The notes under the pieces were generated by a model. It was not told the DNA's origin and did not search any database. It saw nothing but the letters and a program-made list of their open reading frames with translations. Positions 37,061 to 45,721 of a DNA stretch of 64,000 bases are shown here, one piece after another (position 1 is the stretch's first letter; every line of letters starts with the position of its first letter). The stretch spans positions 1 through 64,000 of the forward strand of contig NZ_SSSQ01000015.1 of assembly GCF_009469765.1 (NCBI RefSeq), read 5' to 3'. Origin of the DNA: Dechloromonas hortensis. GTDB lineage: Bacteria > Pseudomonadota > Gammaproteobacteria > Burkholderiales > Rhodocyclaceae. The translations under genes were made by a program, and so were the position numbers.

Positions 37061-37813
37061 ATGGCTGACATCCCCGAGAAAGATCTCGAGGAAACCCGCG
37101 CGGCGCTCGCCCCAACACTGGAGGCGACCGCCGCCATCCTGCCCTGGGTCGCCAAGCCGCGCCCGCTGCGCTTCGCCAAGGAACTCAATCAGCGCTGGGT
37201 CGCGGCTTGCCGCAACCTGGCCGCAGCCTGGTCGGCCCGCCACCATGTCGAGACCGACAGCGTGCGACCAGCGGTTTTTGCGCTGTACGGCGTTGCGCTG
37301 GAAAGCGCCGATACCGATTGCCTGCGCCTGGGCGAAGCACTGGCCAGCGCTGCCGACGGCCTCGAGGGAACACCGCCGGCCCGCCTGATCGCCGCCCTCA
37401 GCGCTACCATCGAGTGCTTCGACGAAGCGAGCGGCCTCGAACATGTGCTGTTCGCCGAACGGGCCCGCCATTTTGCCGAGCGTCTGGAAGGCTGCCTCAG
37501 CCCCGGCGGGCAAGCCGTCGAGCGCTCACCGGTGCTCGATCGCCTGTTCGCCAGCGAGGCGCGGGAGCGGCTGGAACGCCTGCGCGACGCCCTGGCCGCG
37601 CTGCCGCTCGATGCCTACGCCCTGAAGATCGAAGCCGGAGAACTGGCCCAGCAGGCCGAACATCTTGAACTCTACGGCATCCTTCACCTGTGCCGCGAGT
37701 TGGTCCAGGCCATCCCGAGCGGCATCGATCAACTAGAGAACGGCACGGTGCGCCAGGGCCTGCTCGCCATCCTGGACCAGCTCGAAACGGCGATTGCTGC
37801 GGTAGACGCCTAA
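37061..37813 (+). CDS. Hypothetical helical protein
   Basis: 250 residues, not recognised. It begins MADIPEKDLEETRAALAPTL, has no signal peptide or membrane segment and is rich in Ala, Leu, Glu and Arg, suggesting an all-helical cytosolic protein. The C-terminal third (GELAQQAEHLELYGILHL, then CRELVQAI) recalls a four-helix bundle such as an Hpt or chemotaxis module, but the HxxKG phosphorylation motif is absent. It starts 8 bp after the VOC gene, so they likely form one operon. Its stop overlaps that of the convergent GAF-PAS gene by 4 bp. Confidence 0.75.
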   Translation: MADIPEKDLEETRAALAPTLEATAAILPWVAKPRPLRFAKELNQRWVAACRNLAAAWSARHHVETDSVRPAVFALYGVALESADTDCLRLGEALASAADGLEGTPPARLIAALSATIECFDEASGLEHVLFAERARHFAERLEGCLSPGGQAVERSPVLDRLFASEARERLERLRDALAALPLDAYALKIEAGELAQQAEHLELYGILHLCRELVQAIPSGIDQLENGTVRQGLLAILDQLETAIAAVDA

Positions 37814-38760
37814 ATCGGGCGAAAAATGCCCAGCACCAGTTTACGGCCACCGCTGACATCAGCCACTTCGGTCGCGATTTCCACCGCCTTGACGCTGCCA
37901 TCGGCCCGTTGAATATCGGTAAAAATGCGTGACTGCGACTGCCCGGTAACCAGTTGCCGGAAGCGCAACGCGCATTCGTCGGCCACCGCCACGGGATGCA
38001 AGGCGCGCTGATGCTTGCCGATCAGCAAGCGGCGCGGGTAGGCAAACAGGCTCTCGGCCTGCCGGTTGGCGTCCAGCACGATGCCGCTCTCACCATCGAC
38101 CAGCAGCATGGCATCGCGCGAGGCGTCGAAGACTGCCTGCAGCCGCTCGTTTGCCGTCCGGGCTTGGGTCCGCGCCTGCTCCGCCTCGTACTCGACCAGG
38201 GCCAGGGTTACCAGATTGGCGACCGCCTGGGCAAACAGACGATGCACGGCAGCCCATGGCTGACGTGGGCCGACCTGCTCGAGGCAGAGCACCCCCTGCA
38301 ACTCGCCGCGAATGTGGATCGGTGTCGCCAGCATGGCCGACACCCGATGGCGTTGCAGATAATCGGCGTTGAGTTCCAGCGTCATCGGATGCTGGGCAGG
38401 ATCATCAGCCGCAATGCAGCCTTCATTGTGCAGGGCCTGAAAATAGGCCGGATACTGGCTGGCCAGCAATGCCCCGCCGCTGCTGTGACGGGCCGATGAC
38501 CGCTCATACAGTTCCAGGCAGCGCAATTCCTGCTGACCATTGTTGAGGGCCCAGATACTGACCCGCTCGACACCGGACATCCGCGCCGCCGATTCGGTCA
38601 GAATGCTCAAGGTCATGTCGAGCGACGCCTCCTTGAAGAAGACGCCGCGCGACAAGGAGGCGACGCCTTCCTGCAGGTCGTAAGGCGACAGCAATGTCGA
38701 GGCGAGACCGGGATTGAGCAAGTTTTCCATGAAATTCGGCAGCCAATGGCCAATTTGCAT
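37810..38760 (-). CDS. GAF-PAS sensor protein without an output domain
   Basis: 316 residues. A GAF domain spans about 45-185 (ILTESAARMSGVERVSIW to LFAQAVANLVTLAL), a short helix links it to a PAS domain at about 203-313 (LQAVFDASRDAMLLVDGE, then ANRQAESLFAYPRRLLIGK). No kinase, GGDEF, EAL or DNA-binding domain follows; the protein ends with the PAS fold. It may act as a stand-alone partner of a separate kinase or cyclase. GAF ligand and PAS cofactor cannot be told from sequence. Confidence 0.85.
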   Translation of the reverse strand: MQIGHWLPNFMENLLNPGLASTLLSPYDLQEGVASLSRGVFFKEASLDMTLSILTESAARMSGVERVSIWALNNGQQELRCLELYERSSARHSSGGALLASQYPAYFQALHNEGCIAADDPAQHPMTLELNADYLQRHRVSAMLATPIHIRGELQGVLCLEQVGPRQPWAAVHRLFAQAVANLVTLALVEYEAEQARTQARTANERLQAVFDASRDAMLLVDGESGIVLDANRQAESLFAYPRRLLIGKHQRALHPVAVADECALRFRQLVTGQSQSRIFTDIQRADGSVKAVEIATEVADVSGGRKLVLGIFRPI

Positions 38761-38851
38761 GGCCCATTCAGATGGCTACCGATTTTAAGCAGCGGGAAAA
38801 CCCAGCAGTGTGAAATACCTCACGCTATTACAAAAGTAATATATCTACCAA

Positions 38852-39190
38852 TCAATCCGGCCCCGGCGTCGTCTTGAAGACAAACGCAGCCCGCTCGACA
38901 TCGCTGATCCAGACCAGTCCATCACCGTAATGGCCGGTCTGCGCCACCTCGGTAATGCGCTGGAAGATGGCTTCCGCCACCTCATCCGGCGCAACGATCT
39001 CGACGCGCACCTTGGGCGTGTAGTCCGTCAGTTCGTCCTTGATCTTGACGCGGACCGGCGCATGCCGGGTCGGCGCACTGCACCCCTCCACCTTGCTCAC
39101 CGTCATCCCGGGGAACCCAGGCAGGGCGATCAGCGCATCGCGCAATACCGATAATTTATTGGGCCGGATGATGGCCTTGATCTCTTTCAT
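38852..39190 (-). CDS. Divergent PII-family signalling protein linked to metal efflux
   Basis: 112 residues with the PII fold: MKEIKAIIRPNKLSVLRDAL at the start and the nucleotide-binding B-loop TGHYGDG (85-91). The T-loop (about 37-54) lacks the ELYRGAEY motif with the uridylylated Tyr51 of GlnB/GlnK, so control by GlnD is unlikely. A group of PII proteins encoded next to CusABC/CzcABC pumps has been described (PII-NG); this gene fits that group. Its ATG overlaps the RND stop by 4 bp. Confidence 0.85.
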   Translation of the reverse strand: MKEIKAIIRPNKLSVLRDALIALPGFPGMTVSKVEGCSAPTRHAPVRVKIKDELTDYTPKVRVEIVAPDEVAEAIFQRITEVAQTGHYGDGLVWISDVERAAFVFKTTPGPD

Positions 39191-42100
39191 GCTTCAACCT
39201 CCTCCTCGTCAAACCAGCGGTAGATGGTGGGCAAGACCACCAGCGTCAGCAGGGTTGACGTAATCAGACCACCAATAACCACAATTGCCAGCGGGCGCTG
39301 CACCTCGGACCCCGGCCCCGTCGAGAACAGGAAGGGAATCAGGCCGAGCATGGCTACCGTCGCCGTCATCATGACCGGACGGAAACGCAAGGTGGCACCT
39401 TCGACCACGGCATCGCGGACGCTGCGCCCTTCTTCGCGCAGACCCCGGATATACGAGACCAGCACCACCCCGTTGAGCACTGCAATACCCCACAGCGCGA
39501 TGAATCCGACCGAGGCCGGCACCGACAGGTACTCACCGGCAACGAACAGACCGATGATGCCGCCGATCGACGCAAAGGGCAGCACGGTGATGATCAGCGT
39601 CGCAAAGCGCAGGGAATTGAAGAGCAGGAAGAGCAGGAAGAAAATCGCGGCAATGGTGATCGGGATAATCACCATCAGGTGCCCCAGCGCCCGCTCCATG
39701 TTCTGGAACTGGCCGCCCCACTCCAGGTAATAGCCTTCCGGCAGCTTGATCTGCGCGGCGACCTTCTGTTGCAGTTCGGCAACGAAGCTGCCGAGGTCGC
39801 GGTCCTTGACGTTGACGCCGACCACGATGCGACGTTTGCCCAGTTCACGCGAAATCTGCGCCGGACCGTCCATCACCTGGATTTTCGCAACGTCGGTCAA
39901 ACGTACCTGCGCCCCATTCGGCGAGGTAATCAGCACATTCGAAATGGCTTCGACATTATTGCGGAAGCGCTCCGGCAAACGAACCACAGCGGGGAAACGC
40001 CGCTCGCCTTCGAAGATTTCGCTCGCCTCCTTGCCGCCGATTGCCGTTTCCAGCACGTCATTGACATCGGAAACGTTGAGGCCGATACGAGCAATCGCCT
40101 GTCGGTCAATTTCGACCGACAGATACTGCTGACCGCTGATCCGCTCGATGCGCAAATCCTGAGCGCCCTGCAGCGCCTGCGCCACCTTGCCGATCTGGCC
40201 GGCAACCCGCTTCAGCTGATCGAGATCGTCGCCAAAAACCTTGACCGCGATGTCGGAACGAACACCGGTCACCATCTCGTCGACACGGTCCGAAATCGGC
40301 TGCGCCATGACAATCTGCACGCCCGGCAAGCCCTTCAGTTTTTCCCGCATGGCATCCTGAATGTCGTCCTGGGTCCAACCGTCCGGCCATTCGGCGCGCG
40401 GCTTCAGGCTGACAATCGGCGTCGATTCGTTCGGCCCCTGCGGGTCGGCCGGCGACTCGCCACGGCCGACACCGGAGACCGCCGACTTGACGCCGGGCAC
40501 CTGCATGACCAGGCGCATCGCCTCCATTTCCATCTTGATCGACTCTTCGAGCGAAATGTTCGGCACGCGGTTGATGCCGGGCACCACCGAACCTTCCTTC
40601 ATTTCCGGAATGAAGGCCGTGCCGAGCAAAGGCAGCACCGCAATGGTCAGCGCGAAGGCACCAACCGCTGCCGCCACCGTCTTCTTCTCGTTGCCGAGCG
40701 CCCAGTGCAGCATCTTCAGGTAACGCTGCTTCATCGCTGCGATCAGCTTGGTGTCGTGATCGCCATCATGCGCCGGCGGCTTGAGCAGGTAAGTAGACAT
40801 CACCGGTGTCAGCGTCATCGACAAGATGAGCGAAATACCCAGTGCAATCGCAATGGTGTAGGCGAGTGGTGCGAACATCTTGCCTTCCATGCCCTGCAAG
40901 GTCATCAGGGGCAGGAAAACGAGAATGATGATGCCGACACCGAAGATGACCGGCGTCGCCACCTCGACCACGGCATGCAGAATGACCCGCAACGGGCTTT
41001 CCCCCTTGTTGGCATTGCGCCCCAGTTGCAGGAAGGCATTCTCGACGACGACGACCGAGCCGTCGACCATCAGGCCAATGGCAATAGCCAGGCCGCCCAG
41101 CGACATCAGGTTGGCAGAGATGCCGAGCTTGTTCATCGCGGTAAAGGTCAGCAAGGGCGTCAGGACCAGGGTCGCGACGACGATCAGCGATGAACGGACA
41201 TCGCCGAGGAAGAGGAAAAGGACGACGACGACCAGCACGACACCTTCGAGCAGCACCTTGGTAACGGTCCACAGTGCCGCATCGACCAATTCCGAACGGT
41301 CGTAATAAGCGACGATTTTCAGACCATCGGGCAACATTCCCTTGGCGTTGATCTCGTCGACCCGCGCCTTGATCTTGCTGACCACCGCCTTGGCATTGCC
41401 GCCGGCGATCATCATGACCACGCCGCCGACCGCCTCGGTCGTGCCGTTCTTGATTACCGCCCCCTGGCGGACCTCGTGGCCGATCTGCACCTCGGCGACA
41501 TCACGGACATAGACCGGCACGCCGTCCTTTTCCTTGAGCACGATGGCACGCAGATCATCCAGGTCGCGAACCAGGCCGACGCCGCGGATCAGATACTGCT
41601 CGGCGTATTGCGGCAGCACCCCGCCGCCGGCATTGGCATTGTTGCGGCCAACCGCCTGATAGACGTCAGTCACGCTCAGACCAAAATGGCGCAGCTTGTC
41701 CGGATTGACCAGCACCTGATACTGCTTGGCAAAACCGCCCTGCGAATTGATTTCGGCGACCCCGGGAATCGAACGCAGCAACGGTCGAACCACCCAGTCC
41801 TGGGCCACCCGGCGCTGCATCAACTCTTCCTGCGTCAACGCTCGATCGCCGTCATCCGATCGTTCCAGCGTGTATTGATACACCTCGCCCAAACCGGTCG
41901 ATACCGGCCCAAGCACCGGCGTAATGCCTTGTGGCAGGCGCGAGCCGACCTCCAGCAGGCGCTCCATGACCAGTTGGCGGGCAAAATAAACGTCGGTCTT
42001 GTCGTTGAAAACCAGCGTGATCAGCGACAGGCCCGGCTTGTTAAGCGAACGCATTTCCTCCAGCCCGGGCAGGCCGGTCATCGCCACCTCCAGCGGCACG

Positions 42101-42297
42101 GTGGCGAAACGCTCGACCTCCTCCGGCGAACGCCCCGGTGCCTCGGTCGCAATCTGCACCTGAATATTGGTGACATCCGGGAAGGCATCGACCGACAGCT
42201 TCTGCGCCGCATTCAGGCCGAAGAAGAACAGGATGGCGGCAATGACCGCAACGATCAGGCGCTGCTTGAGCGCCGCACGAACCAGTGACTCGATCAC
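39187..42297 (-). CDS. Heavy-metal-type RND efflux pump inner-membrane subunit (CzcA/CusA family)
   Basis: 1036 residues with twelve expected membrane helices and two large periplasmic loops. The N-terminal SVDAFPDVTNIQVQI and TM4 region GGLAIAIGLMVDGSVVVVEN (401-420) place it in the HME-RND family of proton-driven cation exporters. The TM4 pattern keeps the proton-relay Asp411 but lacks the DFG of CzcA-type zinc/cobalt pumps, so the metal cannot be assigned. The start is GTG, overlapping the adaptor stop (GTGA). It forms a tripartite pump with the two upstream products. Confidence 0.93.
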   Translation of the reverse strand: MIESLVRAALKQRLIVAVIAAILFFFGLNAAQKLSVDAFPDVTNIQVQIATEAPGRSPEEVERFATVPLEVAMTGLPGLEEMRSLNKPGLSLITLVFNDKTDVYFARQLVMERLLEVGSRLPQGITPVLGPVSTGLGEVYQYTLERSDDGDRALTQEELMQRRVAQDWVVRPLLRSIPGVAEINSQGGFAKQYQVLVNPDKLRHFGLSVTDVYQAVGRNNANAGGGVLPQYAEQYLIRGVGLVRDLDDLRAIVLKEKDGVPVYVRDVAEVQIGHEVRQGAVIKNGTTEAVGGVVMMIAGGNAKAVVSKIKARVDEINAKGMLPDGLKIVAYYDRSELVDAALWTVTKVLLEGVVLVVVVLFLFLGDVRSSLIVVATLVLTPLLTFTAMNKLGISANLMSLGGLAIAIGLMVDGSVVVVENAFLQLGRNANKGESPLRVILHAVVEVATPVIFGVGIIILVFLPLMTLQGMEGKMFAPLAYTIAIALGISLILSMTLTPVMSTYLLKPPAHDGDHDTKLIAAMKQRYLKMLHWALGNEKKTVAAAVGAFALTIAVLPLLGTAFIPEMKEGSVVPGINRVPNISLEESIKMEMEAMRLVMQVPGVKSAVSGVGRGESPADPQGPNESTPIVSLKPRAEWPDGWTQDDIQDAMREKLKGLPGVQIVMAQPISDRVDEMVTGVRSDIAVKVFGDDLDQLKRVAGQIGKVAQALQGAQDLRIERISGQQYLSVEIDRQAIARIGLNVSDVNDVLETAIGGKEASEIFEGERRFPAVVRLPERFRNNVEAISNVLITSPNGAQVRLTDVAKIQVMDGPAQISRELGKRRIVVGVNVKDRDLGSFVAELQQKVAAQIKLPEGYYLEWGGQFQNMERALGHLMVIIPITIAAIFFLLFLLFNSLRFATLIITVLPFASIGGIIGLFVAGEYLSVPASVGFIALWGIAVLNGVVLVSYIRGLREEGRSVRDAVVEGATLRFRPVMMTATVAMLGLIPFLFSTGPGSEVQRPLAIVVIGGLITSTLLTLVVLPTIYRWFDEEEVEA

Positions 42298-43433
42298 GTG
42301 CCCTCCATTTCCTTGCGATTGCGTTCGTTGTTCAGGTGGAAAGCGCCATCGACCACCAGCTTCTCATCCCCCTTCAAACCCGACCGCACGACACGCTGCC
42401 CGCCCTGCTCCGGCCCGAGCTTGACCTTGACCAGGCGGAAGACACCATCGCCCTCGGCGACGAAGACATGATCCTCGTCGCTCTCGCGGACAACGGCGCT
42501 GGCCGGCACGACCAGGCGCTCGACCGGCTTCGCTTCGATCAGCATCGAAGCCAGCATCGCCGGCTTCAGCCGGCCTTCATGATTTTCCAGTTCGGTCCGG
42601 ACAAGCACCGTCCGGGTATCGGGGTCGATAGTCTGACCGACGTAGATCAGCTTGCCGATCAGCCGTTCATTGCCTAGTGCCGGCACCTCGATCGTCACCG
42701 ACTGACCTTCCTTGACCTGGCTGACCTGCTGCTCGGGCACCTGGGCGACAGCCCATAGGCGCGACAAATCGGCCACCACGAACAAGGTATCGGCCGGTTG
42801 CACCACCTGGCCTTGGGCCAGCTTGCGCTCGACGACCACACCGTTCAGGGTTGCCACCACCGGGGTCAGCGAATTGACCGCGCCCTGTTTGCCAAGGCGA
42901 TCAATCGCCGCCGCACTGACACCGAGCAACTGCAACTGATCGGCTGCGGCGCGGGTTTCGGCAACGGAAATCTGATATTCGCTCTCGCGGCGCTGCAATT
43001 CGGCCGCAGCGATCACATCCGACTCGAACAGCGCCTTGGCACGCTCGGCATTGCGCCGGTTCAGCTCAAGCTGGGCGCGCGCCTTCAAGTAGGCCAGTTG
43101 CTGGCTGGACAACTCGCTGCTATTCAAGCGCGCCAGCACATCGCCCTTTTTTACTGTCTGGCCAAGCCAGGCATCGATATCGGTAACCCGGCCAGTAATC
43201 GTTGCGCCAATCCGGGCTAGGCGATGCTCGTCGAAATCGATCCGTCCAGCCACCCGCAGCGTCTCCGCCACCGGCTCGCTGCGCACCTGCGCCAGCTTGA
43301 GTTGGGCCAACAGTTCCTGAGCCGGCGCCACCATGGTCGGATCGGTCGACGGCTTGGCCACCGCCGCGTCATCGTCCTTGTTGCAGCCGGCCAGCACTGC
43401 TGCGGTCAACAGTATAAAAAGAGCCTTTTTCAT
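42294..43433 (-). CDS. RND efflux periplasmic adaptor lipoprotein (CzcB/CusB type)
   Basis: 379 residues. A lipobox LAGC (C17) ends a short signal sequence, so the protein is anchored in the inner membrane by lipid. The membrane-fusion core shows a barrel/lipoyl part (GRVTDIDAWLGQTVKKGDVL), a helical hairpin (about 95-150) and the second lipoyl half (LNGVVVERKLAQGQVVQPAD). It bridges the RND pump to the outer-membrane channel. It overlaps both neighbours by 4 bp. Confidence 0.93.
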   Translation of the reverse strand: MKKALFILLTAAVLAGCNKDDDAAVAKPSTDPTMVAPAQELLAQLKLAQVRSEPVAETLRVAGRIDFDEHRLARIGATITGRVTDIDAWLGQTVKKGDVLARLNSSELSSQQLAYLKARAQLELNRRNAERAKALFESDVIAAAELQRRESEYQISVAETRAAADQLQLLGVSAAAIDRLGKQGAVNSLTPVVATLNGVVVERKLAQGQVVQPADTLFVVADLSRLWAVAQVPEQQVSQVKEGQSVTIEVPALGNERLIGKLIYVGQTIDPDTRTVLVRTELENHEGRLKPAMLASMLIEAKPVERLVVPASAVVRESDEDHVFVAEGDGVFRLVKVKLGPEQGGQRVVRSGLKGDEKLVVDGAFHLNNERNRKEMEGT

Positions 43434-44668
43434 TCTTTGCGTCCTCCGGGCACGGCCCGTAGTCTTTCGATTTCCACCCAGGCTGCCGCCAGTTCATAGC
43501 GCGCAGCAATCAACTCGGCCCGCGCCGCGCGGTAGACCCGTTGCGCGTCGAGCACCTCAATAAATCCCCGCTCACCAAAACGATAGGCAGCTTCAGCCAC
43601 CTTCAGCGCCGCTTCGGCCTGACGGACAATGCCCGACTCGAGCGCCGTCACCTGGTTTTGGGCAATTTCATATTGCTGGTACGCGACTTCCAGAGCCTGG
43701 GCCAGCGAAAACTGCTGGGACTCCAGTTCGTTGCGGGCCCGCGACAGTTGAGCCGAGGCCTCGCCGATGGGACCGCTACGGCGGTCCCACAAGGGGATCG
43801 ACATGACGATACCGACTTTCGAGGTACGCAGATCGGGGTCTTCGTCGACGCTGGCCTTGACGGCCAGATTGGGCCAGCGCTGGACACGTTCCAGATCAAG
43901 CTGGCGCTCGGCGCGCACCATTTCGGCGCGGGCGCGCGCCAAATCCGGGCTGGATTCGGCCAGTTCCTTGCGCACGACATCGAGCGGCGTCAGGGCCGGC
44001 ACATCGCGCAAGCGGCTGGTCAGCGTAAATTCGGCCGGCAAGGCGCCACCGACGATCTGACGCAGCAGCGAACGCGCCTGTTCGAGCCGGAAACCGGCGG
44101 CCTGCGCGTTCTTCTGGGCATTCAAGGTTTCCGCATCGGATTTGATCAACTCGAAGCGTGGCGCTTCACCCGTTTCGACACGCAGCGCGATCCGCGAGCG
44201 CACCCCCTCCATCAGGGCAACGTCTTCCCGGGCATTCCGCAACTCGGCCTCGCGCCGCAACACTTCGAAATAACGCGCCCGCAAACGGGCCAACAAGTCG
44301 GCCTCGAAAGCCCGGTTGCCGGCCGTCGCCGCCTCCAGCCCGGCCTCGGCGACGCCGATCCGGGCCGAACGGCGCCACGGCATATCGAGCGGCTGGGTCA
44401 GCGAAGCGCTGCGCGCATCCCCTGGATTGCCACCTGGACTGCGTGCCCGCGCCGTGCCGGCCAAATATTCCAGCTCGGGATTGGGAAAGGCACCAGCACT
44501 ATCGACCGCATAACGGGCCGCATTGACCTGGTCGCGGCCGGCCTGAATTGCCCGGCTTGAACTCATGGCCAGCGCTTCCAGGCTCGGCAGGTCGTACTCG
44601 GGCTGGGCAAAGACCAGCGTTGCGACCAGGCTGCTCCCTAAAACAAGTATTTTTTTGAATCGCATCAT
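43430..44668 (-). CDS. TolC-family outer-membrane efflux channel (CzcC type)
   Basis: 412 residues. A signal peptide ends near FAQ (residue 22), followed by two repeats of long helices (RDQVNAARYAVDSAG, then RARAEMVRAERQLDLERVQR) typical of OMF proteins. It provides the outer-membrane duct for the RND pump. First gene of a four-gene operon (channel, adaptor, pump, PII), every junction of which overlaps by 4 bp. Confidence 0.92.
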   Translation of the reverse strand: MMRFKKILVLGSSLVATLVFAQPEYDLPSLEALAMSSSRAIQAGRDQVNAARYAVDSAGAFPNPELEYLAGTARARSPGGNPGDARSASLTQPLDMPWRRSARIGVAEAGLEAATAGNRAFEADLLARLRARYFEVLRREAELRNAREDVALMEGVRSRIALRVETGEAPRFELIKSDAETLNAQKNAQAAGFRLEQARSLLRQIVGGALPAEFTLTSRLRDVPALTPLDVVRKELAESSPDLARARAEMVRAERQLDLERVQRWPNLAVKASVDEDPDLRTSKVGIVMSIPLWDRRSGPIGEASAQLSRARNELESQQFSLAQALEVAYQQYEIAQNQVTALESGIVRQAEAALKVAEAAYRFGERGFIEVLDAQRVYRAARAELIAARYELAAAWVEIERLRAVPGGRKE

Positions 44669-44735
44669 CGCTTTCTTTTAGCAAACCGTATGCCACCGGG
44701 GTTGCCGCCTGCAACGCCCCCCCGGGTTGCTGCGG

Positions 44736-45611
44736 TCAACGGCGACCCAGGGCAGAAATTCGCTCTTCAAGCGGCGGGTGGGTCGAGAATAGTGCCATCC
44801 AGCCCTGACCACCGGCAATACCGGAGGCTGCCATGTTCTGCGGCAGGGGTTCGGTATGCAGGTTGCCCAGACGCCGCAAGGCATTCTGCATCGGCGTCAC
44901 GCTGCCCATCAACTGGGCGGCACCGGCATCGGCCCGGAACTCGCGCTGGCGCGAGAAGTAGGCGACGATCATGCTGGCCAGGATGCCGAACACCACTTCG
45001 CAGATCATGCTGGTCACCATGTAGCCGATACCGGGGCCGCTGTTCTCTTGGTCATTACGGCGCAGGAAGGAATCGACGGCATAACCGACAACGCGCGACA
45101 GGAAGACGACGAAGGTATTGACCACGCCCTGGATCAGCGTCAGCGTCACCATGTCGCCGTTGGCAATGTGGGCGACTTCATGCGCCAGCACGGCCTCCGC
45201 CTCCTCGCGGGTCATGCTCTGCAGCAAGCCGGTCGATACGGCGACCAGCGAACTGTTCTTGCTGGCACCGGTGGCAAAGGCATTCGGCTCACCATCGTAG
45301 ATCGCCACTTCGGGCATCGGCAGATTGGCCCGCTTGGCCAGACGAGCCACGGTATCGACCAGCCAAACCTCGGTCGACGAACTCGGCGACTCGATGACCC
45401 GGGCGCCGGTGCTCCACTTGGCCATCATTTTCGACATGAGCAGGGAAATGAAGGCACCACCAAAGCCGATCACGCCGGCAAAGGCGAGCAGCATGCCAAG
45501 ATTGAGACCGTTGGCAGTCAAAAACCGGTTGACGCCAAGCAGACTGGTAACCACGCTGAGGACCAGCATCACTGCCAGGTTGGTAGCGAGGAAAAGCAGG
45601 ACGCGCTTCAT
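44736..45611 (-). CDS. htpX: Membrane zinc protease HtpX
   Basis: 291 residues from the ATG at 45611 (MKRVLLFLATNLAVMLVLSV); the frame upstream overlaps the divergent regulator. The active site HEVAHIANGDMV gives the HExxH zinc motif, and the C-terminal FSTHPPLEERISAL is the M48B signature. Four hydrophobic segments anchor it in the inner membrane, where it degrades misfolded membrane proteins. Divergent from an nhaR-like gene, 110 bp apart. Confidence 0.97.
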   Translation of the reverse strand: MKRVLLFLATNLAVMLVLSVVTSLLGVNRFLTANGLNLGMLLAFAGVIGFGGAFISLLMSKMMAKWSTGARVIESPSSSTEVWLVDTVARLAKRANLPMPEVAIYDGEPNAFATGASKNSSLVAVSTGLLQSMTREEAEAVLAHEVAHIANGDMVTLTLIQGVVNTFVVFLSRVVGYAVDSFLRRNDQENSGPGIGYMVTSMICEVVFGILASMIVAYFSRQREFRADAGAAQLMGSVTPMQNALRRLGNLHTEPLPQNMAASGIAGGQGWMALFSTHPPLEERISALGRR

Positions 45612-45721
45612 GTTGAACTCCGGTGAAAGGAAAGACGGCGCTATTCTATTGCATTGCACAAAACACAAAAATCGGAGCAGAATTGACAGACACTTCGGTT
45701 TTTTCTGCAGAACACGAATCC

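Noticed and set aside
37061..37813. Hpt (histidine phosphotransfer) domain in the helical protein
   Set aside because: The helical character fits, but the phospho-accepting His motif is absent, so the function was left unassigned.
45683..45711. TTGACA as a -35 for the nhaR-like regulator
   Set aside because: The sequence 17 bp downstream (TGCAGA) matches only two positions of the -10 consensus; not enough to call a promoter.
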